Assembly (NCBI GenBank): GCA_025175895.1
Contig: CM045991.1
Span: 78,541,174-78,605,173 of the forward strand
Reading direction: 5' to 3'
DNA from: Wurfbainia villosa
Lineage: Eukaryota > Streptophyta > Magnoliopsida > Zingiberales > Zingiberaceae
DNA: 64,000 nucleotides
Both the position numbers and the translations under genes were made by a program. The notes under the pieces are model-generated. The model saw nothing but the letters and a program-made list of their open reading frames with translations, did not search any database and had not been told where the DNA came from. This document shows positions 22,924 to 32,842 of this stretch, in pieces (the first letter of the stretch is position 1; the number at the start of each line of letters is the position of its first letter).

Positions 22924-23251
22924 TGCCTTAGAAACCCCAACCCCATCATAAGTTCCCCCTCTTTAGTAAACTATAGAGCGAAGTCGAATGAAGTTTTACA
23001 ATTGTCTACAACAAAAAATTTCTTCATCTTAATCGAAAAGACCTCATACCCATCATAAGTTCTCCCTCTTTAGTAAAACTGAAGAGCGAAGTCGAATGAA
23101 GGTTTACAAGTTCCCATGAATGTACAAACATTATCATATTAACATCCACAACCATAATTTACAACACCAATATAACACACATGAATCCCTGCATACCATA
23201 CGAAGCACTGCACCTTGACTAATCATTTGTGATATTTCATATCTAAGATAT

Positions 23252-23488
23252 TGTATAAGGCATTTATGCCTTAAAATACTGTGAAAGGCGTTTATGCCTT
23301 AGAATACTCCAAGAGGCATTTATGCCATAAAATACTGTAAAAGGCATTTATGCCTTAAAATACTGTAAAAGGCGTTTATGCCTTAGAATACTGTAAGAAG
23401 CATTTATGTCTTAGAATACTCTAAGAGGCATTTATGCCTTAGAATACTGTAAGAGGTGCTTATGCCTTAGAATACTGTAAAAGGCATT
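23252..23488. repeat. 28-bp tandem repeat array built on a palindrome
   Basis: Eight full 28-bp units (23252-23475) plus a partial one. The core AAGGCATTTATGCCTT is a near-perfect inverted repeat (7-bp arms, 2-nt centre), so the array is a run of potential hairpins. Confidence 0.88.
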
Positions 23489-23529
23489 GAGCTGTGTTAG
23501 CATATTACCTGCCCATTATATCTGGCATT

Positions 23530-23765
23530 ATAATTCCCCGTGGGGGAAAATAACTATTTAGCCTTTAAGCTTTTATAGTAAAATCATAAGAACCCTTTAC
23601 ATATGCTATATAGAGGCGTTATAGTTCCCTGTAGGGGCGTAAAACTATCTAGTCCTTAGGCTATTATAGTAAAACCATAAAAACCCTTTACATATGCCAT
23701 ATAGAGGAGTTATAGTTCCCTGTAGGGGCAGAAATTATTTATCCCTTAGGCTGTTATAGTAGGCA
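23530..23765. repeat. About 91-bp repeat, 2-3 copies
   Basis: The blocks AACCCTTTACATATGC..ATATAGAGG and GTTATAGTTCCCTGTAGGGG recur about 91 bp apart, with CCTTAGGCTATTATAGTAAAA between. Part of the H LTR repeat zone. Confidence 0.7.
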
Positions 23766-23861
23766 CGGAGCCTAAATTAATTTCCCACACTTAAAAGAAA
23801 TAGCACCAAATTTACCATACCTTAGAAATAATACCATTGAAACAAGAAAGAAGGAATTCCC

Positions 23862-25079
23862 TGTTAGTGCAATCAACCCGTGATATGGTTTTGATGTGTG
23901 TGGCAAAAGGTTTAAGTTAGGATGTTTGGATTTGATATGTGCGTTGGAGTCTTGCAGGACTTAGTAATACGCACATGGAGCATTGGTGAGTTTCACCTCT
24001 CATGACTCGGTCCTTGAGTCGGTGAAGGATATCTTTGCGGAAGCCGTGTGCTTGGAGCACCTGGGGACCGTCGGACGAGGAGATTGGAGTGAAGCTAGAG
24101 GAAGTAGACTTCAGGGTGAGACGTGAAGGAAGGCGCTGCAGAGCCGTGCACTTGGCGCATCCGAGGGACGTGGCCGGACGAAGACAACTTCAAAGGCGAG
24201 GGACTCCAAGGAATGAGAGTGAGCGAATGTAACCCGGGAAGGGGTAGTGTGCTTAGGTGAAACTTGGCCAATTGGCTAAGTGTCGGATGGGATTTCCCGA
24301 CATCAGTCGACTGCCATGTTATGGTAATCGACTACTCTAAGTCAACAATGACTCGACTAGTGTTCGAGTCTGATTCATATGCCAAAAGTCGACTGCCATG
24401 GATTCGCAGTCGACTGATTAAGGCATCAGTCGACTGGTTACAAGGGTTTCGGGCACAGAATGGAGTGTTCGCTTTTGGCACTTGACTAATAGCTCCATCA
24501 GTCGACTGATGACAAGATCAGTCGACTGATGTATGAGCTGTTGGGTGAAATCCAACGTGGAAGAAGTTGTTAGTGGGCAACGACTACAAGACATGTCGAC
24601 TAATCGGGGCATCAGTCGATTGATCCTATGTTAACGGGAAGAAACCCTCTTCTTCTATAAAAAGAAGGGGAGAGGGCATTTGGGAGCCTAATGCTTCAAC
24701 TCATAACATCTCCCAAAGTGCTCTAAAGGTCTTCCACTCTTCTACTTGTGCTAATCTTCATTCCATTGTAAGAAGAGTGGATTCTTGTGTAAAAGGTTAC
24801 CTCTGCCTAGCTTGGTGCAAAGGAGAGAATAGTGAAAGCTTGAGGCGTGATTCACCTTGGACTAATCGGACCGTGGAATAGTGGCGAGGCCGTGAACCAC
24901 GTTACATTGTGGTGTTAGCGTTTTTGTTTCTATTCTTCCTTTGTCTTATCTTTAATTATTTGTATTAGTATATTTTGCTTGCCCTAATAGTATTTGTAGA
25001 CGAGCAACGAACGAACGACTTCCACCGTCTACGATAAAAGCTATTCACCCTCCTCTAGTCGGCCACCATCAACCCTACA
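23862..25079 (+). repeat. Element E 5' LTR
   Basis: 1218 bp, TGTTAGTGCAATCAACCC...ATCAACCCTACA. It contains a CAGTCGACTG array (24303-24620), a TATA box at 24656, and the CTATTCACCCTCCTCTAG end motif. The palindromes are mostly intact in both LTRs of this element, unlike A, B, D and F. Confidence 0.92.
24656..24664 (+). promoter_or_regulatory. TATA box of E 5' LTR
   Basis: TATAAAAAG directly after CTCTTCTTC and before AAGGGGAGAGG; the same box is at 37362-37370 in the 3' LTR. Confidence 0.7.
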
Positions 25080-25081
25080 AG

Positions 25082-25093
25082 TGGTATTAGAGC
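25082..25093 (+). other. PBS of E
   Basis: TGGTATTAGAGC, two bases after the LTR; iMet type with one change shared with B. Confidence 0.88.
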
Positions 25094-25115
25094 TAGGCAC
25101 TTGTCACCAGATTAA

Positions 25116-26882
25116 ATGCCGCAACAAGCACTACATCAAGAGATGGTCGGCTCCAACATTCACCCACCAAAGTTCGAGGGAGAATTCTCTTGGTGGAAGA
25201 AGAGAATGGAGGTATTCTTTGAAACCAATTTCGATATCATGCTTATAATGGAAAACGGTTTTGAGATGCCTAGGAACAAAGAGGGTGAACCAATAGAGAA
25301 GTCAAGGTGGACTAAAAAGAAAAGGGAGGAGCACCTTGCCAATTCAAAGGCCAAGCATCACCTCTTCAATGTGCTTCTTCAACAAGAGATCAACCGTATA
25401 GGGGAATGTGCAAGTGCTAAAGAGATGTGGGAGAAGCTAGTAGAGCTTCATGAAGGTACCTCGGAGGCCAAGCTTGCAAGGAGAGACCTCCTCCGCTCCC
25501 AACTAACGAATATCAAACTTGAAAAGAGAGAAAAGGTAACCTCACTACACTCTCGATTTAAAGAAATTTTAATTAGGCTAACAAGTGTAGGAGAAAGACT
25601 TTCAAACCGGGATATGCTTATGAAAGCAATCGATGCCTTTACTCGGTCATCGAAATGGAGCTCAATGGTGGACTCCTTCTACATGTCAAAGAATTTATAA
25701 GTGAGCACCTTGGAGGAGTTCTTCTCAACTATGGAGCTCCATGAAACTAGGCTTGAGGGAATAAATGAAGAATCGAGTATCAAGCCATCAAGAGGAATAG
25801 CCTTGGTAGCCAACAAGGGGAAGAAGAAGAAGATAGAGACTCCCTCCTCATCCGATGAAGCATCCTCCTCTTCCTCCATGGATAGCACGGAAGAATCTTA
25901 CATGGTAAGGAAGGTAAGACGTGCTTTAAAAAATTTTAAATTTAATAAATCTAATGATAGGAGGAGAAGATCAAGGGGGAAGGTAATTTGCTATAATTGC
26001 CAAGGAGAGGGACACATAAGGGATAATTGTCCTCTCTTGAACAAAAGCAAAGAAGAGAGGAAGAAGAAAGAAGAAAAGAAGAAAAAGGGGAGCAAGAAGA
26101 AGGAAGAAGAGAAGAAGGTCAAAGAAAAAGGGAAGGCCAAAGCACTCAAAGCAAGGACTTGGGATGACCCTTCTTCCTCATCATCATCATCATCATCTGA
26201 GGAAGAAAATGCCTTTGTCACAAATTTGGCACTAATGGCATTTGATGACCTAGACACCTCCTCCTCCGAGCAAGAAGAAAGAAGCACTAGTGAGGAGAGC
26301 TCAAGTGAAGGGGGAGCTTCATCCTCATCATCATCGGAATCGGAGGAAGAGGACATGAAAACTATGGTAACGAATCTCTCTCCCAATAAAATAGTTTCCA
26401 TGATTTCTAGCCTTACTAAGGACTTATTTAGGGCAAAGAAGAAAAATAAATGCATGCTTGATCAAATTAAGGACTTAGAAAATAAACGAGAAAAAGCATG
26501 CTTAAATATTAATGATGATACTTCTTCTAGTAATGATGATGCATGCTCACATGATAACTATATGCCATTTGATATAAATGATGCATGCATTGAAGAAAAT
26601 AGGGCTTTAAGGGAGAAAGTAGATCATTTAACCAAGGCCCTAGAAAAATTCACCATAGGCTCCAATACCCTTAACATGATCATAGGGAGCCAAAGGGCAT
26701 GTTTCAACAAGAAAGGCCTAGGATATAAGGAAAGTAAAAATGAAATGGCCTATAAATGTTTAATTGCTAGGGGTCAAGATAAAAAGAAAACAATAGCTAG
26801 AAAATGGATCCCTAAGGAATTTTTAGTGAACCCCATAGGGAAGAATTTGTTTTGGGTTCCTAAATCCATTCTTAAGGGTTAG
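25116..26882 (+). pseudogene. gag: Element E gag, single in-frame stop
   Basis: Copia Gag of 589 codons with one TAA at 25698-25700 (B has GAG there), otherwise open and thus nearly functional. ATG 25116. The gag domain spans about residues 10-230 (SWWKKRMEVFF, EINRIGECASAKEMWEKL, LHSRFKEI, STLEEFFSTMELHETRLEG). It is followed by a Ser-rich stretch, one CX2CX4HX4C knuckle (CYNCQGEGHIRDNC, near 25990-26031), a Lys/Glu-rich region, an acidic Ser-rich linker, and a C-terminal block (LNMIIGSQRACFNKKGLGY ... LFWVPKSILKG). In F the matching block runs into the protease; here translation stops and no pol follows. Confidence 0.9.
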
Positions 26883-27410
26883 GAAAACCCTAGGATAGTC
26901 AACCATATGGAATTTACCTATATCATATTTTGGTTGACTTAGGATGGCGGGACTAAGTTTTTGAAATAGTGTTGGGTGATGATAATGCACCCTTAAATAG
27001 TTTAAATCATGCTCAACACTTAGTGTTATTTGATACTCATGACCTATAAATTTTTAGCATAGTGTTGGGTGATGATAATGTGCCCATAAATTGATAATAA
27101 AGCTTAAATCATGATGATTAATGTAATTGTTATACATGTTTGCAATCATGATTTATGATCTTGATATTTGATAGATAATCATGGGAAATAAGGTTTAAAT
27201 CATGCTTTGGGTGATACTTTACTTATTATCATAATTCATACCTAATGCATGATTATAAATTGATGAATACATTTGTTTCATGATCATAATGTAGAATCAA
27301 TACATATATGTCTTTATGATCATGTGGGATGTTAGGATGATACTTAACCTTGTGTAGAATTGCATGAAATTAATGGTTAAGTATATATATATATAAATAC
27401 ATTTAGGATA
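26883..27410 (+). other. Element E noncoding internal region, left of F
   Basis: AT-rich, with a repeated GTGTTGGGTGATGATAATG (26970 and 27063) and a short TA run (27381-27396). No gene seen. Confidence 0.7.
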
Positions 27411-27415
27411 CATCT

Positions 27416-28628
27416 TGTTGGAGATCGTTTGGAAGCTAGAGGGGGGGTGAATAGCGTTTTTCGATTTCTACAAAAATGATTAGCGGAAGCAAACACAAAT
27501 AATATATGTAAAAACAATAGCAATGCAAACAAAGCCTTTTACGTGGTTCGGAGATAGCGCTACTACTCCACGGCGATCCTTAAGGTGGATCAATCCAAGC
27601 AAATCCACTAATAAGCTTTCTTTACAAAGAATGAAGATCTAAGCTTAGAGAGAAGAGGAGGAGATTTAAATCACTTAGAAAGCTAGAGAATTCGTGGAGG
27701 CTTTTGAGAAGGATTAGAGAATAAGCATTAACCCCGAAAACCTCCACCAGCCCTCTTTTTATAGAGAAGAGGCTGAATTTCCTATTAGACACGATCGTCG
27801 ATGATGTCTGACATCGGTCATTCTTTGGCGTCAGTTAACGGCTTCTGAATAGCTGAATTTGCGGGATTCAGAGTCGTTTCATCCAATGACACTTTCATCA
27901 GTCGACTGATCCCTCCATCAGTCGACTGATGGAGTGATCAGTCGAGTGATCGTCGGCCGCAGTCGAGTGCGACTCCATTCTGTGCTCTTATTACGTTTAT
28001 CGATCGCCATCTGTTGGTAGTCGATCGATCGAACATCACCGATCGCCTTGATCAAAGCAATGATCGATGGTCGTGGTTTCATCGACTGGCCGAGCACCGA
28101 CTCGGCCGATCGATACATCGGGTCCGATCGATACTCATCAAGTGTGAGTAATTCACACTTGATTACATCCCCTAGACCTAGACTTAACCTCCTAGCTCTT
28201 CCTTAAGCCTTGCGCCTCCAGGATCCCTCCGAGTCCGCGACTTGTTCATCCTTTGCGCTTTGCTTCCAAGAGCTTCCTTCGGTTTTGTCATGTCTAGGAT
28301 TTTCCTTTGCCAAAGCGTGCTTGGACTCTACGCCGCCAAGTCTACATGCTTGGACTTACGCTGCCAAGACTTGCCTTTGGACTTCCTTTGCCAAAATCCA
28401 TTTGGACTTAATGCCGCCAAGACAACATGCTTGGTCTTATGCCGCCAAACCTTTATCTTGGACTTCTTTTGCCAAGATCATACTTGGACTTTTCTTTCAC
28501 CAAGTCTTCATACTTGGATTTCCCTGTCACTTAACATTATCACAATTTAGATCACAAATTGTTGCCTAGCTTAGATGATTATCCAAACATCAAAACATAT
28601 GAATGCTTGGAGCATTGTTGCACCAACA
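27416..28628 (-). repeat. Element F 3' LTR (left)
   Basis: 1213 bp. In minus sense it runs TGTTGGTGCAACAATGC...GATCTCCAACA. Minus-strand TATA box TATAAAAA at 27756-27763. It has a hairpin array of CCAAG/CTTGG units (28290-28540). The tract 27790-28135 is strongly altered relative to the right LTR, with CGATCG in place of CAGTCGACTG. Confidence 0.92.
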
Positions 28629-28645
28629 ATCTCCTCCTTTTTGAT
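28629..28645 (-). other. PPT of F
   Basis: ATCTCCTCCTTTTTGAT on plus, i.e. ATCAAAAAGGAGGAGAT on minus, directly before the 3' LTR. Confidence 0.85.
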
Positions 28646-29719
28646 GTTTGGCAATCATTTAAATTAGGTCTTATAATCATATTTCCAAAAAAAAACATAA
28701 TCATATATACAATTCTAACTTAAACATCATATATCCAATTCTAACATAAACATTTCTTTCTCCCCATTTGTCATACATCAAAAAGAGAAGAAAAACAAAG
28801 GCATATATTCCATGAAAGGATTGAATGTGTAACAATCTTGAACTAAGGTATAAATCCAAAATTTAACTCCCCCTTAATCAAGATATAGGTTATGATGAAT
28901 AAAATACATGTGGAGCTAAAGTCATCAAACAATTTGAAAGTTTAAATCCTAACTTTGCACCAACAATGTAAATTTTTGGATGAAAAAGATATAATTTTTG
29001 AAACTCCCCCTAAAACTCTGCATTAAACAGCTATACACATTGTTTATACTTAATATTATCATGCTATAGTTTTAGGAAATCAATGAAACACTAAATGTCA
29101 GAAAATGAAGCTATTTTCCGAAAACACAGTGTATCAGTCGACTGGTTTACGAACTAGACATTTGATATATCTATAATCTGAAATTGATCTTTTGATCCAA
29201 ATTTAGAAATGCGTCAGAAATTCTAGAAATCTCGAAAAATCATGAAAATTTGCGTACACATTTCTGAAATCATACTTTATCAAGGAAAAATATTTTGAAA
29301 AATATATGTTTTCCAGATTTTCAGATTTGTACAAACTTGGAAACTCACAAAAGTTCTAATGTTTTTGCAAACTTTGTATCACTTTTGTGTTTCACTTGAA
29401 AACTGTTTTTCAAAATAAGATAAACATAGTTTAAAATATGTTTTATTTGACATTTCCAATCATGTTCTTGGAGCTATATACACATCAATTGTGTATAAGC
29501 TTCCCCAATGATTGGTCCAATGAAGGATCAATGTCTCTAGATGACACCTTGGTCCATAGTAATGCATCATAACAAGCATGATGAACCAAGTGCATCTTCC
29601 TAACATCTCACATGTTGTCTAAGTGGCTCAATACAAAAATCATGGTTTCTTAGGTATTTTGTGAGATGCTTAAAGGTATAAATCCTAGTATTTCTATAGG
29701 GTCATGCAAACCTATACCT
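28646..29719 (-). other. Element F 3' untranslated internal region
   Basis: About 1.1 kb with no gene. It contains one perfect CAGTCGACTG (29135-29144), in a relative position similar to those of A', B and E, and pyrimidine blocks on plus such as CTCCCCC (PPT-like on minus). Confidence 0.7.
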
Positions 29720-31174
29720 TTACTCAACCAAGCACATTCCAAGTTCTCTCCTAAGTGATGAAAATTCTATCTCGGGGAGAGCCTTGGTAAATATGTCGGC
29801 TAGGTTGGACTTGGATTCAATGTAATTGAGCTCAATGTCCCCCTTAGCCACATGGTCTCTAATGAAGTGATGCTTCACTTCAATGTGCTTGGTCCTAGAG
29901 TGATGCACTGGATTTTTGGTCAAGTTAATGGTGCTCACATTATCACAAAATACTTTCATGTTGGAGTAAGATAGCTCATAATCTTCTAAGGTATGTTTCA
30001 TCCATAAGAGTTGAGCTACACAACCACCCATAGCCACATATTCGGCCTCGGTGGTGGATAAAGCAACACAAGGTTGCTTCCTACTACTCCAACTCACTAG
30101 GGAGGACCCAAGGAATTGGCATCCACCACTAGTACTCTTCCAATCCAATTTGCAACCGGCATAATCGGAATTGGTGTACCCAATCAAATCAAAGGACCTA
30201 GTCCTAGGGTACCATAGACCTACATTTAGTGTGCCTTTAACATATCTTAGAATTCTCTTAACGATAACTAAATGAGATTCCTTAGCACATGATTGATACC
30301 TAGCACACATACCAACTGCAAATAATATGTCGGGTCTACTAGCGGTTAAATACAAGAGGCTACCAATCATGCTCCTATAAAGGGTGAGATCTATTTGTTT
30401 TCCTTCACTATCACTATCTATTTTAGTATTGGTTGCCATTGGAGTTGACACTACCTTAGCAGTTTCCAAACCAAATTTCTTAATCATTTCCTTAGCGTAT
30501 TTGGTTTGATAAATGTAAATTCCTTCACTTGTTTGTTTAACTTGCAATCCTAGGAAGAAATTTAATTCTCCAACTAGACTCATCTCAAACTCTTTTTCCA
30601 TATTTTGAATAAAGTCTTGAAGTAGTTCATCATTTGTTGACCCAAAGATAATGTCATCAACATATACTTGGGCTACAAAGATGTCCTTAGATGTTGACTT
30701 TATAAAGAGAGTTTGATCTATACTACCCCTTTTGAAATCCTTAGAGATTAGGAAAGATGACAATCTTTCATACCAAGCCCGGGGAGCTTGTTTCAAACCA
30801 TATAAGGCTTTCCTAAGCTTGTATACATGGTTTGGATGGTCCGTATTTTCAAACCCGGGAGGTTGTTCTACATACACCTCTTCCTTAATAAACCCATTTA
30901 GGAATGCCGATTTGACATCCATTTGATGGAGTTTGAAACTCAAATAGGAGGCATATGCTAAAAGTATTCTAATGGACTCTAACCTAGCAACCGGGGCATA
31001 TGTTTCATCATAATCAAGTCCTTCAACTTGATTAAAACCCCTTGCAACTAATCTTGCTTTATTTCTAGTGATATTTCCTTGGTCATCTAGTTTGTTCCTA
31101 AAGACCCATCTTGTAGTAATAATAGTATTTTCACTTGGTCTAGGAACTAACTCCCACACTTGACTCCTTTCAAA
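29720..31174 (-). CDS. pol: Element F reverse transcriptase and RNase H
   Basis: C-terminal half of copia Pol, continuing in frame from the integrase part after a TAA (31177-31175). From WELVPRP at 31159, RT blocks follow in order: TRWVFRNK, NKARLVARGFNQ, DYDETYAPVARLESIR, QMDVKSAFLNG, KALYGLKQAPRAWY, then catalytic YVDD at residues 166-169 of this open stretch and GELNFFLGLQ. RNase H follows (GYTNSDYAGC, VALSTTEAEYVA, KHIEVKHHFIRD, ADIFTKALP). The GYTNSD motif has Asn where related copia elements usually have Asp, which may weaken RNase H. It ends LGMCLVE before the stop at 29720. The RT itself has no break. Confidence 0.92.
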   Translation of the reverse strand, partial: FERSQVWELVPRPSENTIITTRWVFRNKLDDQGNITRNKARLVARGFNQVEGLDYDETYAPVARLESIRILLAYASYLSFKLHQMDVKSAFLNGFIKEEVYVEQPPGFENTDHPNHVYKLRKALYGLKQAPRAWYERLSSFLISKDFKRGSIDQTLFIKSTSKDIFVAQVYVDDIIFGSTNDELLQDFIQNMEKEFEMSLVGELNFFLGLQVKQTSEGIYIYQTKYAKEMIKKFGLETAKVVSTPMATNTKIDSDSEGKQIDLTLYRSMIGSLLYLTASRPDILFAVGMCARYQSCAKESHLVIVKRILRYVKGTLNVGLWYPRTRSFDLIGYTNSDYAGCKLDWKSTSGGCQFLGSSLVSWSSRKQPCVALSTTEAEYVAMGGCVAQLLWMKHTLEDYELSYSNMKVFCDNVSTINLTKNPVHHSRTKHIEVKHHFIRDHVAKGDIELNYIESKSNLADIFTKALPEIEFSSLRRELGMCLVE

Positions 31175-32842
31175 TTAAGCCAATTCATCTTGCATTGCTA
31201 AGATCCAATCCGGATCAAGTAATGCATCTTTAATTGTTTTGGGCTCAATTTGAGAAATTAGAGCTATATGACTAGTTGGATCCCTATGGAATGACCTAGT
31301 CCTAACTCCTTGAGATAACTCACCCACAATTTGATCTAAAGGATGACTTTGATGAATTCTTATGGTTCTAGGAGGTGTATTAATTTGATTTTGATCATGA
31401 TCAACCTCAATCCTATGCTCATCATCGGAATCATTCCTTACTCCCCCTTGATCCAATCCTCCCCCTTGATCATTACTCCCTAAGGTTAAGTCTCGCAATT
31501 GTTGGGTAATTTCTTGATTTTCATTATTAATATCATCATCAATAGGGGATTTTCTAGGGTAAGTATTGGAAGCTTCATCAAATTGGACATTTGAAGATTC
31601 TTCAATCTTTTGAGTCCTTTTATTGTACACTCTATACCCTACACTAGTGGATGAGTATCCAACTAGGATTCCCTCATCCACTTTGGACTCAAACTTACCT
31701 AGGTTATCTTTGGTATTTAAGATATAAACTTTACATCCAAAGACCTTAAAATAATGAATTGTTGGAATTGTACCATTCCACAATTCAAATGGAGTTTTTC
31801 CTAAAAACCTATGAATCAATACCCTATTTTGGATATAGCAAGCGGTATTAACCGCTTCCGCCCACAAGTAGCTAGGTAAGGAGTATGCATTAAGCATTGT
31901 CCTAGCCGCTTCTTGTAGGGCATGATTTTTCCTTTCCACAACCCCATTTTGTTGAGGTGTTCTAGGACAAGAAAATTCATGCTTGTACCCTTGTTCTAAG
32001 CAAAAAGTTGAAAAGTTAGAATTCTCAAACTCTCCACCATGATCACTACGGATCCGGTTGATTTTGAGCTTTCTTTCATTTTCTACTCTTTTGCTAAATC
32101 CTATGATTATTCCTAAGGTTTCATCTTTATTTTTCAAGAAAAACACCCAAGTAAACCTAGAGAAATCATCTACTATTACCAAGCAATATTTACTACCAAT
32201 TATAGATGGGGTATTATGACAATCAAATAAATCCATATGTAATAATTCTAACGGTAAAGCGGTACTAAGTAAACTTTTACCTTTGTGTGATGTTTTTGAT
32301 TGTTTCCCTTCTTGGCAAGCATCACACATCTTGTCCTTGAGAAATTTAACTCTAGGCAATCCTTTAACTAGCTTCAATTTTGCTATTTTGGCTATATTCT
32401 TCATGTTTATGTGTCCTAGCCTCCTATGCCAAAGCCAACTTTCTTCCTCTTTTGCAATAAGACACTTAGTGGAAGGATTAGTAGCATAGGATAAATCAAC
32501 ATAATATATATTTGATTTCCTAAAACCTACTAACATGCAATCATTTATAGTTTTGTGTCTTATAAAACATTTTGATGAATCAAATTTAACATCAAAGTTT
32601 GCATCACATAATTGGCTTACACTAAGTAAATTAAATTTCATATTTTTAACTAATAGAACTTTATGAATGGCAAGATTGGGAGATACCTCAATGGTGCCCT
32701 TTCCTAGAATTTTAAGTTTGCCGCTATTACCAAATGACACTTTGCCTTTGCTAGTATGGTTGATAGTGGAGAATTTTCTCTCATCCCCGGTCATATGCTT
32801 TGAGCATCCACTATCAACTATCCACAAGCTTGGTTCTTCTAC
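31175..32842 (-). CDS. pol: Element F protease and integrase
   Basis: Directly follows the gag stop (TAG 32845-32843) in the same frame, starting VEEPSLWIVDSG. The aspartic protease active site is DSGCSKHMTG. The integrase has an HHCC zinc domain (WHRRLGHINMKNI ... CDACQEGKQ), then the catalytic triad in the contexts LLHMDLFD, IRSDHGGEF and NGVVERKN, and the copia KTPFELWNG motif and GYSSTSVGYRVY segment after it. An acidic, Gln/Asn-rich linker leads to LDPDWILAMQDELA. The frame ends at TAA 31177-31175, where relatives have a sense codon (probable CAA-to-TAA). One transition thus separates INT from RT. Confidence 0.92.
   Translation of the reverse strand, partial: VEEPSLWIVDSGCSKHMTGDERKFSTINHTSKGKVSFGNSGKLKILGKGTIEVSPNLAIHKVLLVKNMKFNLLSVSQLCDANFDVKFDSSKCFIRHKTINDCMLVGFRKSNIYYVDLSYATNPSTKCLIAKEEESWLWHRRLGHINMKNIAKIAKLKLVKGLPRVKFLKDKMCDACQEGKQSKTSHKGKSLLSTALPLELLHMDLFDCHNTPSIIGSKYCLVIVDDFSRFTWVFFLKNKDETLGIIIGFSKRVENERKLKINRIRSDHGGEFENSNFSTFCLEQGYKHEFSCPRTPQQNGVVERKNHALQEAARTMLNAYSLPSYLWAEAVNTACYIQNRVLIHRFLGKTPFELWNGTIPTIHYFKVFGCKVYILNTKDNLGKFESKVDEGILVGYSSTSVGYRVYNKRTQKIEESSNVQFDEASNTYPRKSPIDDDINNENQEITQQLRDLTLGSNDQGGGLDQGGVRNDSDDEHRIEVDHDQNQINTPPRTIRIHQSHPLDQIVGELSQGVRTRSFHRDPTSHIALISQIEPKTIKDALLDPDWILAMQDELA

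Noticed and set aside
22595..23058. Plus ORFs with repeated LELHW-like units
   Set aside because: They follow the 31-bp array, whose length is not a multiple of three; the apparent repeats are frame cycling.
27381..27396. TA-rich microsatellite near the F insertion
   Set aside because: Too short to be remarkable; common in AT-rich plant sequence and not part of the TSD.
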